In this document: positions 45,797 to 57,786 of the stretch, piece after piece
How positions within the stretch are numbered: position 1 is the first letter of the stretch
Layout of the letters: every line of letters starts with the position of its first letter
Assembly: GCF_954871325.1 (NCBI RefSeq)
Contig: NC_088778.1
Location: forward strand, 33,244,730-33,308,729
DNA: 64,000 nt
Direction of reading: 5' to 3'
Source: Gordionus sp. m RMFG-2023
Lineage: Eukaryota; Nematomorpha; Gordioida; Chordodea; Parachordodidae
Position numbers and translations under genes: made by a program
The notes under the pieces: generated by a model
Database searches by the model: none
Told to the model about the DNA's origin: nothing
Seen by the model: the letters and a program-made list of their open reading frames with translations, nothing else

Positions 45797-47143
45797 GCTT
45801 ATCGCTGCAATGTTCCAAATTGCAAACCAATGTCTATACTTCTAGATATGTGTCAGAAAGAGTTTTACCCCAGCGATGGAGAATTGAAATCAATCAAAGA
45901 CTTGGAATGGAATAAAAAAATCTCTGATGCCAAAGATGAGACTGAACGGCGATTCCTGGAGAAAGATTACCAAGAATATCTGCGTAAGACTCGGGACCGT
46001 TTTCTGAATATTATCAAGTTTATTAGCGAGCTTTACAAACATGCCCTCATCAGTGACAAAATATTAAATGATTGCCTCAACAAACTTTCCAAGGATAAAA
46101 CAACCTTATCCTATGAAGCTCTGTGCAACCTTATACGGTTTTCGGGTAAAGATTACACTGAAAGAAAAGTGGAGGAGGGGAACATAATAGACGAAATATT
46201 TTTTCGCTTGCTAGGAAATGATTTGCTTCCTCCCCAAATCCGTTCTATGATCAATGACCTTGTAGAGCTAAAAAATAATAACTGGGTGCCTCCTAAAGAT
46301 AAAGAAGTTCTCGAGCGGTTTGAATGTAAAACAAGTGACAAGATAGTAGCCCCTGAAAATGAGGAACCTAAACCTCGATCCATTAACAAGATTCTTACAG
46401 TCATTAACCCGCCAGAGGACATCAAAATTGTAAACCACATACCTAGCCTCCAAACGCAATACATATCCACTGAACAATTCAAGCTGACCCCAAAATCTGG
46501 ATGTAAATCAAATAAGGCACGCAAACCTAGAAAGAAAAAGCCTAATTCTACTCCTGATGGCTCCCTGATTGTCTCCGACGTTAATGCCTCCATCACGGCT
46601 TTGCCTACCTCTATGGATGCCAACACCACCCCCCAATCAAACATCTTGCATAGCACCCCGCTGAAGCTGCCATCAAACAGTCTACCAATTGCAGAATCAA
46701 TGCTGAACACAGCCGTTGGCAATGAAAACAGCCATTCTAAATTTCACACGGGGAATGTTTTCTCAGTATCCGCACCCCGAACTCAAGCTCCTTTATACAT
46801 CTCCAACTGCATTCCGTTAACCGAAACACTGGAAGAGAAAATTAAGCGCCTCAAGGACATGTTTGCTATCATAGAAAAGGATATTACTGATTCACGATGC
46901 CAAGCTTCCCAAAGAGATAGGAGCGAGGTAATGTTCTTAAAGAAGTTGGTATCCAAGATGACAATTGAACATGGTATCGATATAGTAGACATTGTAATAG
47001 CAAGAGTCCACATCATGGCCCTAGCCATCCATTTCAATTGGGCAACCGCTCTGGCACATGACACATCTTTTATCACGTGTGACCGTCCGGGCACCAATAG
47101 CAAAGTAGTGGTCGATTGGCCTTTTTGCGATACCCGTTACTAG
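45797..47143 (+). CDS. eIF4G-like protein: second half of the MIF4G domain plus a novel tail
   Basis: The frame is open from an acceptor-like tttctag at 45,796, and the first ATG is at 45,830 (437 codons). Residues 4-165 match the C-terminal half of the eIF4G middle (MIF4G) domain, which binds eIF4A and the 43S/IRES machinery. Matches include LLDMCQKEF (LLNRCQKEF in animal eIF4G), IIKFISELYKHALISDKIL, EALCNLIRFSGKDY and RSMINDLVELKNNNWVP. The helices before LLxxCQKEF are absent. The tail (about 166-345) is Ser/Thr/Pro/Asn-rich with a basic patch, KARKPRKKKPN. Residues 350-437 hold a helical stretch (LEEKIKRLKDMFAIIEKD) and then unfamiliar sequence; no MA3 or W2 domain follows. The 1.3-kb frame has no internal stop and is far richer in G+C than its surroundings, so it is probably still expressed or was until recently. 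It could be a real gene lacking an upstream exon in view, or a retrocopy fused to new sequence. Confidence 0.7.
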   Translation, partial: AYRCNVPNCKPMSILLDMCQKEFYPSDGELKSIKDLEWNKKISDAKDETERRFLEKDYQEYLRKTRDRFLNIIKFISELYKHALISDKILNDCLNKLSKDKTTLSYEALCNLIRFSGKDYTERKVEEGNIIDEIFFRLLGNDLLPPQIRSMINDLVELKNNNWVPPKDKEVLERFECKTSDKIVAPENEEPKPRSINKILTVINPPEDIKIVNHIPSLQTQYISTEQFKLTPKSGCKSNKARKPRKKKPNSTPDGSLIVSDVNASITALPTSMDANTTPQSNILHSTPLKLPSNSLPIAESMLNTAVGNENSHSKFHTGNVFSVSAPRTQAPLYISNCIPLTETLEEKIKRLKDMFAIIEKDITDSRCQASQRDRSEVMFLKKLVSKMTIEHGIDIVDIVIARVHIMALAIHFNWATALAHDTSFITCDRPGTNSKVVVDWPFCDTRY

Positions 47144-47429
47144 GACTGCATTCTTCTACTTTTTTTTGGCTGATGCCATTCCGATTCGATCCTTGACAAT
47201 CACAACTAGAACTGATTCTAATCGTCGACATTAGGATCCGTACTATACAGATTTTTTACATTTATTTTTTTAATATTTTATATTGTATTCATTATCATAA
47301 GGAAACATAAAATGATCATGCTAAAACAAAATTTATATAAATGTCCTATAGATTAGTCATGCGAATTCACTATATCTACTTTTTGTCAAAAATGGCTTTT
47401 TTAATATAAATCAATTTTTTTAGAATTAT

Positions 47430-48110
47430 ACTATTCTATCTACACACAAAAAAAAATTCGTAATCTATATAAAATTTAAATTTTATATAATTATAACTCT
47501 TTCCCTTTAATATTAATTTGTAATTTAGGTTTTATCGCATTTTTAAAATAAATACCGTATAAATTTAAGAAATGAAACTTTCCCTAACCCTGACCCTTGA
47601 TATTTTGCATTTTTATAAATTAATCTTGTAGCTATACATAAAATAAATTTGAGAAAAGATGTAAAGAATGAGGTTAACATTACCCTAACCCTAAATTTTT
47701 TTCTTATAATTATTCTATTCTATCTACACACACACAAGAAAAAATTAGAGTAGCCAATTATAAGGTTAAATATCCTATTGAAAACAATTCTTCTTTCCCT
47801 TTAATATTAATTTGTAATTTAGGTTTTATCGCATTTTTAAAATAAATACCGTATAAATTTAAGAAATGAAACTTTCCCTAACCCTGACCCTTGATATTTT
47901 GCATTTTTATAAATTAATCTTGTAGCTATACATAAAATAAATTTGAGAAAAGATATGAAGATTGAGTTAACGTAACCCTAACCCTAAATTTTTTTCTTAT
48001 AATTATACTATTCTATCTACACACAAAAAAAAATTCGAAATCTATATAAAATATAAAGTTAAATTGTAGCCAATTATAAGGTTAAATATCCTATTGAAAA
48101 CAAGAGAAAC
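47430..48110 (+). repeat. Tandem duplication of about 290 bp with CCCTAA motifs
   Basis: The block tttccctttaatattaattt ... gtagctatacataaaataaa occurs at about 47,507-47,650 and 47,796-47,945. A phrase, ctattctatctacacacaa, occurs three times (about 47,427, 47,727 and 48,010). Each full unit ends with accctaaccctaaa, two telomere-type CCCTAA steps. No coding sequence. Confidence 0.75.
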
Positions 48111-48284
48111 TTAATTTTTTTTTAAATTGCCTCTCCCGAAAAATTTTTTTAAAAAAAGTGGAGATGGAATAATCTAATTCTCGGGCGACGATTTAAGCGA
48201 TAAAAATCTAAGTTAAGTTACTTCTCTTCTGGGATGTTGTTCAGGATGGCAGAAAGGTTTGGATGTCTATTAATGAAATCTCGA

Positions 48285-48352
48285 AGCTGGCTTAAATTTT
48301 TTTGGAAAAATTATTTGATTAGTCATTTTTTAAAATGCAGTCGTTTAACAAC
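48285..48352 (-). mobile_element. hAT-type MITE, TAGTGTTGTT family, terminal fragment
   Basis: Ends ...gcagtcgtttaacaacacta, matching the family's terminal repeat. Only one end is recognisable. Confidence 0.45.
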
Positions 48353-48417
48353 ACTAATGATATTAATTTGAAACAGTATATATATATATGCAATAAAAAT
48401 ATATCTTAATTAGGGCT

Positions 48418-48510
48418 ATGCCGATCCACAATTTCTTCACCTATCCAATCCGATATTGATATTGATATAAAACCGGCCCGATAACCGATACCGATCCAAA
48501 TTGATTTTAT
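48418..48510. repeat. Word island CCGATCC / CCGATA / GATATTGATAT
   Basis: Variants of gccgatcc, atccgata, gatattgatat, gcccgataaccgataccgatcc are packed into about 90 bases. Similar in kind to 43,570-43,622. Confidence 0.55.
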
Positions 48511-48635
48511 TTACCACCTAATCCTTAAATCAATGTCTTAAAAAAAAGAAAAAAATAACTTCACAAATGATTATTTTGTTTTTTTTTATCCTTAAAAATT
48601 TATTTATAATATGAGTTATGTTATATGGCTGAATG

Positions 48636-48846
48636 AAGTGTTGTTAAACGTCTCGATTTTTCCGATTTTTAAAACCACTAAACCAAGATTTTAGCCAAAA
48701 AATATTATCTCCTGAAAATTTTGATAATAGATGCCCACGCCGGCTTTGGGCAGAAATCTTCAAGCTTGGATAATCTTACTTTTTGGGTGAAATCTTGAGT
48801 TAGCCGTTTTAAAAATTGAAGGAATCTAGCTATTTTAACAACACTA
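48636..48846 (+). mobile_element. hAT-type MITE, TAGTGTTGTT family, copy 6 (diverged)
   Basis: Starts aagtgttgttaaacgtctcg and ends gctattttaacaacacta, with family-internal phrases such as cttcaagcttgg and gagttagccgtttt. Its target duplication has decayed beyond recognition. Confidence 0.6.
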
Positions 48847-48879
48847 GCTTAAGGTGACTCGTTGGACATTTTTAAATTC

Positions 48880-50310
48880 ATTTTCTTGTTTCAGTTCTAT
48901 TCCCATTCTAAACTAGGAAGGAAGTGAGAACAAGAATAGGAATTAGAAGTGTTTGGAGTGGACTGGGAAGAATTGAACTAAAATAGTTTGGTAAGACAAA
49001 AGATGAGTTGGAAGTAGGAGGATCAAGATATTGAGGAAGGCATAAGATGACGTAAATTAAGAACGATGAACTTTACAAATATTGATGCTCAGGAGAACGT
49101 CAAAAATGCAAAAGAAAAATCAGAGGGGATACTGGGTAAATCTGAAAAGCGCCATTAAACGGAGAAGGAGAAAATATAACAAAAAATAAATATCAAGTTT
49201 TTAGTTAATCTTTTTTAAAAACTTACATACAAGTTTAGAAAATCCTATTTTTATTCATATGAAAATAAAAGATATTTATTTAAATATTAATCCCAATTTT
49301 TTTAAGGAAAAAGAGTTATTTTATAATAAGCTGTTTCCTTTATCAGATTTGAATTTTTTTTAACCAGTTGTTATTTCTCTATAGTATAGTTTAATAATTC
49401 GAAATATTATTTATATATTATAGATTAGCGTAAGAAAGGATGTTGCTTACTTCATCATCTGATTCTGAATTAACGTTACCATGACCCATATATAATTAAA
49501 ACTTTACAGTGATATCCTATATTCTTATCCTCACCAAATATAAAGTGTATCTAAAAAGTATAATATCTATTTCAAAATCTTCAAGGTCTAATTTAATATA
49601 TTATATTTATTTTCATTTTTTTTAGATGATAATGGCTATTTAAAATATACAGCCCGACCTGGGTATCTTTAAAATTTTTAGGCACGGCCCTGGTGTATTT
49701 AAAAAAAAATTAAAATATGGCCTGACCCCTGTACCTGTATCAAAATATATTTTCTTATGAAAAGGATCATTTGAAGATTGGATCCATATCATGAGAAGAT
49801 GCAAACATATTCAAAACTCTGTGGGTAACAATTCTTCAAGGAGGGCTTTGTGGCTTCCATTGTTAATAAAAAAAAACATTTAAGGAAAGATACATTCCCA
49901 CAATCTAATAATTATTTGCATTTTATATGATTACTAGCTGATGTCCCACAAGAATGATAAGAAATTATTAGTATTCTCCTTAATTTGAAGATGGATAAAT
50001 CAGAAATAAGCCTATAGGAAGTGTGAATCAGAAATTTACCTTATTTTGATGAATTTTTATTTCAAAATTATTAATCTATAATATGTTAATGAAGTGTATA
50101 AATACTTATTGCATTTAATATGAACAAATATTTGAAACATGTTTGAATTTTAATTGTATTAATTTCCTTATTTTTTGTTAATTATTATTATTATTTATGT
50201 ACAATATAAAATTTTATCTTGCTGGATTCGGGTTTTGTATATTGTTATCATGGAAACAGATTTTGGATTTATTAAAAAATGAGTCTTTTAAAATTTGTTT
50301 CCAAGAAATT
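48880..50310. other. Spacer, with a purine-rich stretch and a word island
   Basis: A purine-rich run lies at 48,905-49,170 (ggaaggaagtgagaacaag...). A GCCCGACCTGG / GGCCTGACCCCTG word island lies at 49,648-49,735. A 22-codon coding-like scrap on the minus strand near 49,430-49,495 (VNSESDDEVSNILSYAN) is too short to call. Confidence 0.4.
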
Positions 50311-50319
50311 GAAAACCAA

Positions 50320-50930
50320 TTATTATTGGAATAGCACCACATGTTCCATCAACAAGATACCATTTAGATGTAAGATAATGGATGAGATAACGAATACCAA
50401 GGTAAAATAAAAAAGGATGCGTGCCCTCTGTTGGATCTTTTCGTCAGAATCTATGTTATGACATGTAGGCTGAATAAAGAACTTTTAATGTTTATGTTTC
50501 TAGGAATTTTGAATAATCAGGAAATTTGGGATAATAACAATTTATGAAATGTTTACGAAATTTGCTATTGAAAACATTTTTAAAGTATATTTTGATAGTA
50601 GCCATGTTAGGATGAGAATTTTGGATATCATACAAATGCTTCTCTCTTAACACCAAATCCCAATTGATACGTATACATAATAAGTTAAGACCCTAGGTTT
50701 TGACCCGTGTCAATTATTTTTGCTAATAATCTTCTAAATAGCCCATTGCAATGGGGTGGATACCACCAGAGTGTTTGTGAGATAATCAGGTTTGCCCTCA
50801 TAATGAATCTATGATGGCAGATCTTTTTTTAAAAGAGTATTTAAGAAGGTATTAAAAGCATTTAAATGATTCTTTGAAATGAGTGTAGATTTTATAGAGG
50901 GCAAAAACCATTGCGTTTGGATGTGGAAAA
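50320..50930 (-). mobile_element. Relic of the 13.3-15.0 kb LINE family
   Basis: The plus-strand text follows that of 13,545-14,180 in order: ccacatgttccatcaacaag against ccacatatggtcccatcg (the WYLDD region); gtgccctctgttggatc against ccccttgttggatgccctc (QQGDP region); and aatcttctaaatagcccatt...ggggtggataccacc against the GIHPIAVGSFFRRL region. It is heavily diverged, with many frame breaks, so it is an ancient copy in the same orientation. Confidence 0.7.
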
Positions 50931-51077
50931 TAGAATTGATAAATATCATAACTCACAAATCTATTTTTTTATTCCATATTTTCCATAATATTTTTGGCCT
51001 TTTCTAGAAATCTTGGAAGAATGGATCAGGATAATGTCTCATTTGATTATTCTGATCAGAGTTGTTAAAGTATCCAG

Positions 51078-51195
51078 ATATAAAAATGTGATATTTGTAT
51101 CTAGATAGATTTTTTTTAAAGTATCTGATTTGTATCTATATATTATTTTAGGTATCTGTATCTGTTTTAGATACTTTAAGATACATTTTGATATA
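51078..51195. repeat. Word island GTATCT / AGATAC
   Basis: tatttgtatctagatag, gtatctgatttgtatctat, ggtatctgtatctg, agatactttaagatac and gatatac occupy about 115 bases on both strands. Confidence 0.6.
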
Positions 51196-51523
51196 CTTTT
51201 GCTTTTTTATATTATAAATAAAAATAATTGATTGCAAAATTTATTTTATTTCATTATGAGCATATAACTTAAATATATATATATTAAAAAATATTAAGAC
51301 CACTATAATAAAAAATTATATATTTATATGTAAACACTAATTAAATCGAATTAATCAATAAATCAGACAAATTTTGATATTAATTTTGTTTTTATTATAT
51401 TGATTTTAAAAATTTTTAGATTAATATTGATGAAGTAGAAGAAATAATAATCAATGAAGCATTCTTCCATGGCTAATTTATAATTCATCCAATCGTCACA
51501 TAAAGGTAAAATTTATCTCCATA

Positions 51524-51571
51524 AGAAGAAAATTCTGATTCCCCGTTATTCTTGACGGGTTATCAGCTGGT
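51524..51571 (+). mobile_element. Second Helitron-like 3' terminus (CTGG, then T)
   Basis: The sequence gaagaaaattct and the stem CCCGT (51,542-51,546) / ACGGG (51,555-51,559) match the terminus at 1,905-1,960. They are followed after 7 bases by CTGG (51,567-51,570) and T. CTGG fits the CTRR rule. Confidence 0.45.
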
Positions 51572-52850
51572 ATTCACTAATAAAGGAATGTACATTAATT
51601 GCTTATATTTCCTTTTATCTCACGATAGCATGGTAGACAGTTTAAAATCCTTTAATTATATTTATATTAAAAAATAATTGTAATTACTTTTTAAATTTCG
51701 ATAATATTAAATCCGCAAGTTGGCGCATTATTATTTTAAATTTATTATTTTTGTTTCAAGATATTTTATATGTCAATATTATTTACTTTTAAAAGGTAAG
51801 CTAGATTTTCATATTATTATCAATCAATCAAAAATATCGAACAAATTACCATATCAATGATCACATTTTAATGGTTAAAGAGTTAGATAGATTAATTTTT
51901 TAAAATTAATTTTTGCCTACTCGCTATCAATATTTTTTTCTAAATAGCACTTTCTTTTTTAATTGACATTACCATTTATATAGATTAAATTACAATATTA
52001 CCATACAATAATATCACTCTAATAAATAACATGTCACTCAAAAAATTTTTATCGGAAATATTAATTTGTAATAAAAGATAATATTATACCTATAACATAA
52101 AAACGTATAGAGATTACCCATTAGGGGGAAAAATATAATGTTCACACTGTAATTTATTTTACGTAAATTAATTGTTTTATTTAATTTTGTCATATTGGAT
52201 ATTTAGTAGGATATGTTTATAGTTGTTTAGCACAAAAGGATAAGACAACCCTTACTACCAATATATTGAAATTTTTTTGAGAATATTCTTTAAGATAAGG
52301 GATATTGCGGTAATATTATAAATGGCGTTATATTTTATTTGTAAATGATATGTTGTGGTTTTGCGACAATTTAAAATAATGTGTAAAAAAGAGATTCGGT
52401 GAATTTAATATCAATAATTTATAAAATTAAAGATTGGAGAGGGTCGGAGGGGGATATGTGCATTAGTTTTAATTTTGATTTCGAAAGGAGAAACACTTCG
52501 ATTTACTATTCTGAGATGTAATAATTTGGTATTAACGTGGATTAGTATCTGATGAGAATTTGTTGGCGGGTTTAACCTTTCGTGTATAACTTTTTCTACA
52601 AATTTAGTGAAATAATATTTTTAAAGATACAAAAAGATAAGATATAAGGACAAGGGAGGGGATTATAATGAGGTGTCGATTTGTAGGTATAGACATACAC
52701 CCCATGTTGGTGGATGATATTGAAATAATTGTTTGAGTTAAGTTTATGGTTAAATGAATATCGAAGATATTGGAATAATTGTTGTGTTATATCATAAGTT
52801 TATCGTTAAAGAAATATAATTTGATTGCTCATATTTACATCAATGAGATT
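51572..52850. other. Non-coding AT-rich spacer
   Basis: No gene or element end is recognised. A GC-richer patch at 52,435-52,480 (gagggtcggagggggatatg) is unassigned. Confidence 0.4.
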
Positions 52851-52857
52851 TCGTTAA

Positions 52858-52985
52858 CAGATGTTCAAACCTTTTGTGCCATCTGCGAGAAAAATCTTCA
52901 TGCTTGCATAATATTTGTATGTATAAAATTTTGAGTTTACCGTTTTTAAAAACAGGCTCAAAACGAGCCTTTGACAACACTAATA
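52858..52985 (-). mobile_element. hAT-type MITE, TAGTGTTGTT family, one-ended fragment
   Basis: The right end reads gctcaaaacgagcctttgacaacacta, with the internal phrase aaaatcttcatgcttgcata. The left part diverges, so the other end is lost or degraded. Confidence 0.5.
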
Positions 52986-53169
52986 TCACCGTATTTTTTA
53001 AAGGTAAATATACATGTAAAAATAAATTATCCTCTAAACCTGTATCTATATGTTTCATTAATTTATTAAATTGCTTTTTCTCTACAATGATCGCGCAGAT
53101 CTTCAATCTTTTCTCCCAAAGATTTTATCGCGTAATGAAAAAACAAGTCCCCCCTTGCCAAAAATTCTA

Positions 53170-55410
53170 GTTACGATATTTTCCCTTTGTCCTTTCGAAT
53201 CCCTTTTTATCCTCTAAAGAATAAGTTTGGATTCTTTTTCATATGATAGGTATACATAATATATGTGAAGAATCATTAAAATTCTTCCTTAACGATGCTA
53301 TTAGGACCTAACTCCTCATCGCTGCTGAATATGAGATTTTTAGCATTTATTTATATTTTTTTTTTGAATACGCCCTCCAAGTGAGATAAGAAAATGTTAA
53401 TAGTTTCATAATCAGAGCTGCCATGTAAAAAAGATAGGACCAAAGAATATAGGATGATCCGGTGAATATTTCGATATGAGCACTTGACTCTTGAAAACTG
53501 TTGTAGTCACAAACAAGGGACTTAAATTTATAGGTTTGATAATACTAGGAAAATCTTGAGAAAAAATATATTTGAAATTATCTACCATTAAGCTAGAATA
53601 GTCTATTTTTTTTCATTATTGGTTATGAATATTTTTTTGGTAATTCATTAATAAGGTCAAATTTTGCAAATTAACCAGAATCATTTTTATGGAATTCGTT
53701 AAATCGTATATAACGAATTTGTTTGATATCCCTGGGAGTATAATAATTTTCTTTGTTGTCTATTAAATCTTGGTACACTTTTGGAGGCTGATGCACCACC
53801 TTATCCTTAATGAGTCACATTATACTTACTGGGGTACGATATAAACTCCTAGGTAGTTTCTGTTACATGTGGAATCAACCCTGGATATGTTCCTATATAT
53901 TTAACTATAAATATACGTTGAATAAGATGAACTAATCTGTTTAAAGATACTTATCTAAGAGAGCATATTCTTCTTTTATACGTTTCACAATTTTTCAATT
54001 TTGTGTAATAACGAATACCAAATCCTCAAGATTTGATTGCAGTTTTGCTGCAATAAATATTGGATTATATGTTTTATTGTGGACTTGCTAAATAAGCCAT
54101 GCTTAATAACCAAAGGTCTGCTGCTAGATTGTTATTTATACTATAGTAATTTATTGTTAAAACTGTGGATGTACCAATGCACCCACCATAATCGTCGCTC
54201 TACATCAATTTTTAATCTTTATCTTTCAGAATCATATTGTCTTTATTACTTATAGTAAATATTACTTTGTTTTCAATACCCGTTGGTATTGATTCTAAAA
54301 TATTTATGGGTTTCGATAACATACATACAATATCTGTTTCTTGAAACTGATGGATGAAAAAATAGAAGTTGCTGTTAACAATTGATGATAAAGTAGTAAT
54401 AGTTGGAGAATAATTGTTAACTGAAGATAGGAATATGAATGGTGAATTATTAATAATAGATGGCGTCAAAACGAATGATAAATAAGCTATACTAGATGAG
54501 GAATTGATTAGAGGCTGAAAAATATGTGGAGAATTTTGTCTCCTGATTATGAAATAGGTGATTAATGACTAATACTAGACAGGGATTTGATTGAAGGTGA
54601 GATAGATGGAGAATCAATGTCAACTGAAATTGGAGATTCGAATAGCAAATCATCATTAATAGATAAAATAGTTGGTAAATAGCTAATAATAGGAGTCGAT
54701 TGGAGGTGGAAAATAGGAATTATTCTCAACTAATGGAAATATGAATGGTGCACCCTCAATTCTAGGTGACAAATGACTAATAATATACGAAGGACTCGAT
54801 GGTAATGATTTTAAGTAACAAGAAATGATTTGGTATAAAATTTGACAATTTATCAGATCAATTTAAACTCTACCACATATAAATTAAGTCAATTGAACAA
54901 ATTCTTCTTACGGCCAGCCCATATACTGGTGTGGTAATGGCTCTATACATCCATGATTAGAAGGCGGGCAGTATGATCGAAATGCTTTTCCTAAAGCTGC
55001 ACTTGAGACGTCATTTATACCCAACCATGCATCATTTAAAAATTGATTGCAATTAGTAGTCGATAATCGTTGATCACCTATTGGCTTTTTCTAATGTATA
55101 ATTTTTCATCTAAATCATAATACTTTCTATTAATATTTATTTCTATTGCTGTCAGGAATCTCATGTAGAGATGTTCTTCCTAATGACCAAAAATCGACAG
55201 AGAGCTAGCAAAAAAGAGTCGGCATCTTCTAATAACTTTTCTAGGCAAATAATCTTCTAAAGGATGTCCATGAAATGAATTTAATAATCTCTGAGAAATA
55301 AGGTGATCCTCCCAAACTAAAAAATTATTATTACATAATAAGGTAATATAATGATAATGTAATAATAATAAGGCATAAATCACTTTACTACTGAATTAAC
55401 TGAAGTATTT
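53170..55410 (-). pseudogene. Decayed gene of OTU/vertnin-like type with a Ser/Pro/Ile-rich middle
   Basis: On the minus strand, near 55,330-55,100, scraps read DHLISQRLLNSFHGHPLEDY, CRLFFASSLSIFGHEEHLYM and RFLTAIEININRKYYDLDEK across frame breaks. The pattern xxCRLFxASxxxFGxEExHxxxRxxTAIExxxNRxYYD resembles the OTU-like N-terminal domain of vertnin-type proteins. Downstream (54,800-54,220) comes a diverged repeat of about 105 bases encoding Ser/Pro/Ile-rich words. Then near 53,780-53,690 comes HQPPKVYQDLIDNKENYYTPRDIKQIRYI. Frames change many times, so the gene is long dead. Whether it was host or transposon-borne cannot be told. The assignment rests on pattern memory. Confidence 0.35.
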
Positions 55411-55689
55411 TTTTGCAATCTTCGCAATGAGGGGTTTGGTTTCATATCTATCTTTTCCAACATTGTCTTTTAAATTTAATTAATGAAATTATATCAATTT
55501 ACTCATTTACTATGACACTGTTAGATCAATAGAGATATATAATATTAAAATTTTTATTTATTTATTTAAATAGTCACTGGTATATTATTTGTTGCATTTT
55601 TGCGTTACAAAAAAAATGCATTATGCAATTCGGAAACAAAAATAATGTTTTATTATAATTATCAAGTTATTATTTTGATCCCCGTCTAT

Positions 55690-55930
55690 GTAAATGAGAA
55701 AAAAAACGCGCTATAATTGTAGATTTTTTTTTCATACTTTAAGAGTTTTAACAAGTGGGATGTAGAACTTTTTATTTTTCGCTTGGGAGACTATGTAAAT
55801 GTTGATTAAAGGAAAAGGATATATAATGGAGAAATTATGATGCGAAAAATGATTATTTTTTTGTTAACTTAAGTTTTAATTTTTTTGTTAACTTAAATTT
55901 TAATTTTTTTACTTTTATTTTTCTTATATT
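55690..55930 (-). mobile_element. Possible solo LTR fragment related to the Gypsy fossil
   Basis: About 100 bases resemble 34,241-34,345 (tgtaaatgag...aaacgc, ctttttatttttcgct). It is isolated from any coding remains. The ends were not determined. Confidence 0.35.
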
Positions 55931-57770
55931 AACTTTAATATATCTTTTATTTTGATTATGTTTGTCACTTTTTATTAAATTATATTTTATTATTATTTAA
56001 TAAAGGATTCAACTATAATTTTAGTATATATTTCTTTTTATATTTAAATTTTGATTCCCAATCCAAAACTTTTGATTGTTACATTATTGAATATCATAAT
56101 GACACAAAATAATTACATCGTAATATTAATAATATGCTTTACCGGCAAAGAATGACTTTGTTTTAAATATTATAAATAGCCCTCCACCATGCGTGTTATT
56201 GTAATTAATTTTTATTAAAATAAACCTTTTAAATGTTTTTAGAGAATAAATTCTTATTTAATAACTTTTCTAAATTCATTTAAACGCCAATTTGCGTATT
56301 TAATATTATCTAAATTTTATAATGTGATTATAATAATAATTTTTTAGTATAATTATAATTAAAGGATTTAAACTATTTAATTATGAGATAAAAGGAAATA
56401 CAAAAATTAATGTACATCCCTTTATTGTTGAATGTAATAATTTAATATTTCTAAGTTATTTATATCATCAGAAACTGAATCTCACTCCAATTCATAGAAA
56501 ACGTATCAAAAATTTAATTTTTTTTCTTACTTATATATATTGTATAATTGAATCCTTAACAAACATTATACTAAGCACAATTAAACTATATTAATTATAT
56601 AATATTTGTAAAATCATTAAATCATTTTATTTCTTTTAAGTTAAAGTCAATTCACATTCTTCAATCTTAATTTTGCAAACATATTTGAGCATAATTATAA
56701 TTTTTTTTCTATATTTTATATGTATCTATCATTTTTTCAAATAAAATTTATTGTACATTTTCAATTTCGTGTTCAAATATTCGTTTTAATGGTGTTAAAA
56801 AAAAATTTCTTAACCACCCTTCCAAAATTTTTTGTCTGTCCCCAGTCCTCCCCACTTAATGGATGAACCTATCGGGCCTGATATATTTATATACTCAAAT
56901 TATATGTTATTGCCAAAATAATATAAGGTTTACTAGTATTTTGCGATAATTTTTTTTACCCCCCAAAAAAGTTTCAATTTCATTCATATTTTCTCATTGG
57001 AATTCGTTGATGTTAATTTATAAGACGGTTTTTTCAAATGAGTAAAAAGCTGGTCTTTTAAATTGTCTTGTAATATTATGTCAAGATCTACAGACGATGG
57101 AGAATAGGGACAGCTTATTCAAAATTAACAATATTTTATATCATATATACATTTATATATTTGCTTGAAATGTTATATTTCCTTAAAAAATTCCCATGGA
57201 ACGGCTTTAAGTTATCATTTTTTTTAAAGGTGAAGAACATAGCATTATGTGTGGAATTGGGTTAAATCAAATAACGATAAAAGGAGAGAAAAATAAAACA
57301 AGTACTTTTTAAATATTTTTTTTGAACATTATCATTATAAAATAGAAATTCCATTCTTCGTTAGAGGGATTATAATATTTAATTCCCAGTTAATTCACAT
57401 TATGCAGGAATATGCAAAGAGGTGAAAGAGTGAGGCATTGCCTGCGTGATTCACTTTTCCTTGGTAATTTGGATTTTCTATCAATTTTTTTGGCTAAATT
57501 ATATTCCACATAATTAGAAACTTAATTTTAATAAGGGGTGTTTTAAAGTGCGGCATCATATTTTTTATACAAGATTTAATACAATCAACTAGCAGCCAAT
57601 AAGGCAAGATAACGGTATTTTTTTTCTTTTTTGGTACTAGAAATGATTTTCAAAGACTCATTCGAGATGTGTCGTAATCAATTTTTAGTTATATAATGAA
57701 TACAAATAGAGAATTCAATTCTGTATCAGAAAATTTCTACGAACCCTTTCCACGTGTAAAATTGCAATGG
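55931..57770. other. Non-coding AT-rich spacer
   Basis: No coding pattern, RNA gene or element end was recognised across this stretch. Confidence 0.45.
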
Positions 57771-57786
57771 GAATGATGTTATATAT

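Noticed and set aside
46153-47103. Minus-strand open frames inside the eIF4G-like gene
   Set aside because: Shadows of the plus-strand coding sequence; no family features, whereas the plus strand matches MIF4G.
49430-49495. Minus-strand peptide VNSESDDEVSNILSYAN
   Set aside because: Only about 20 codons and no supporting splice or neighbouring coding signal.
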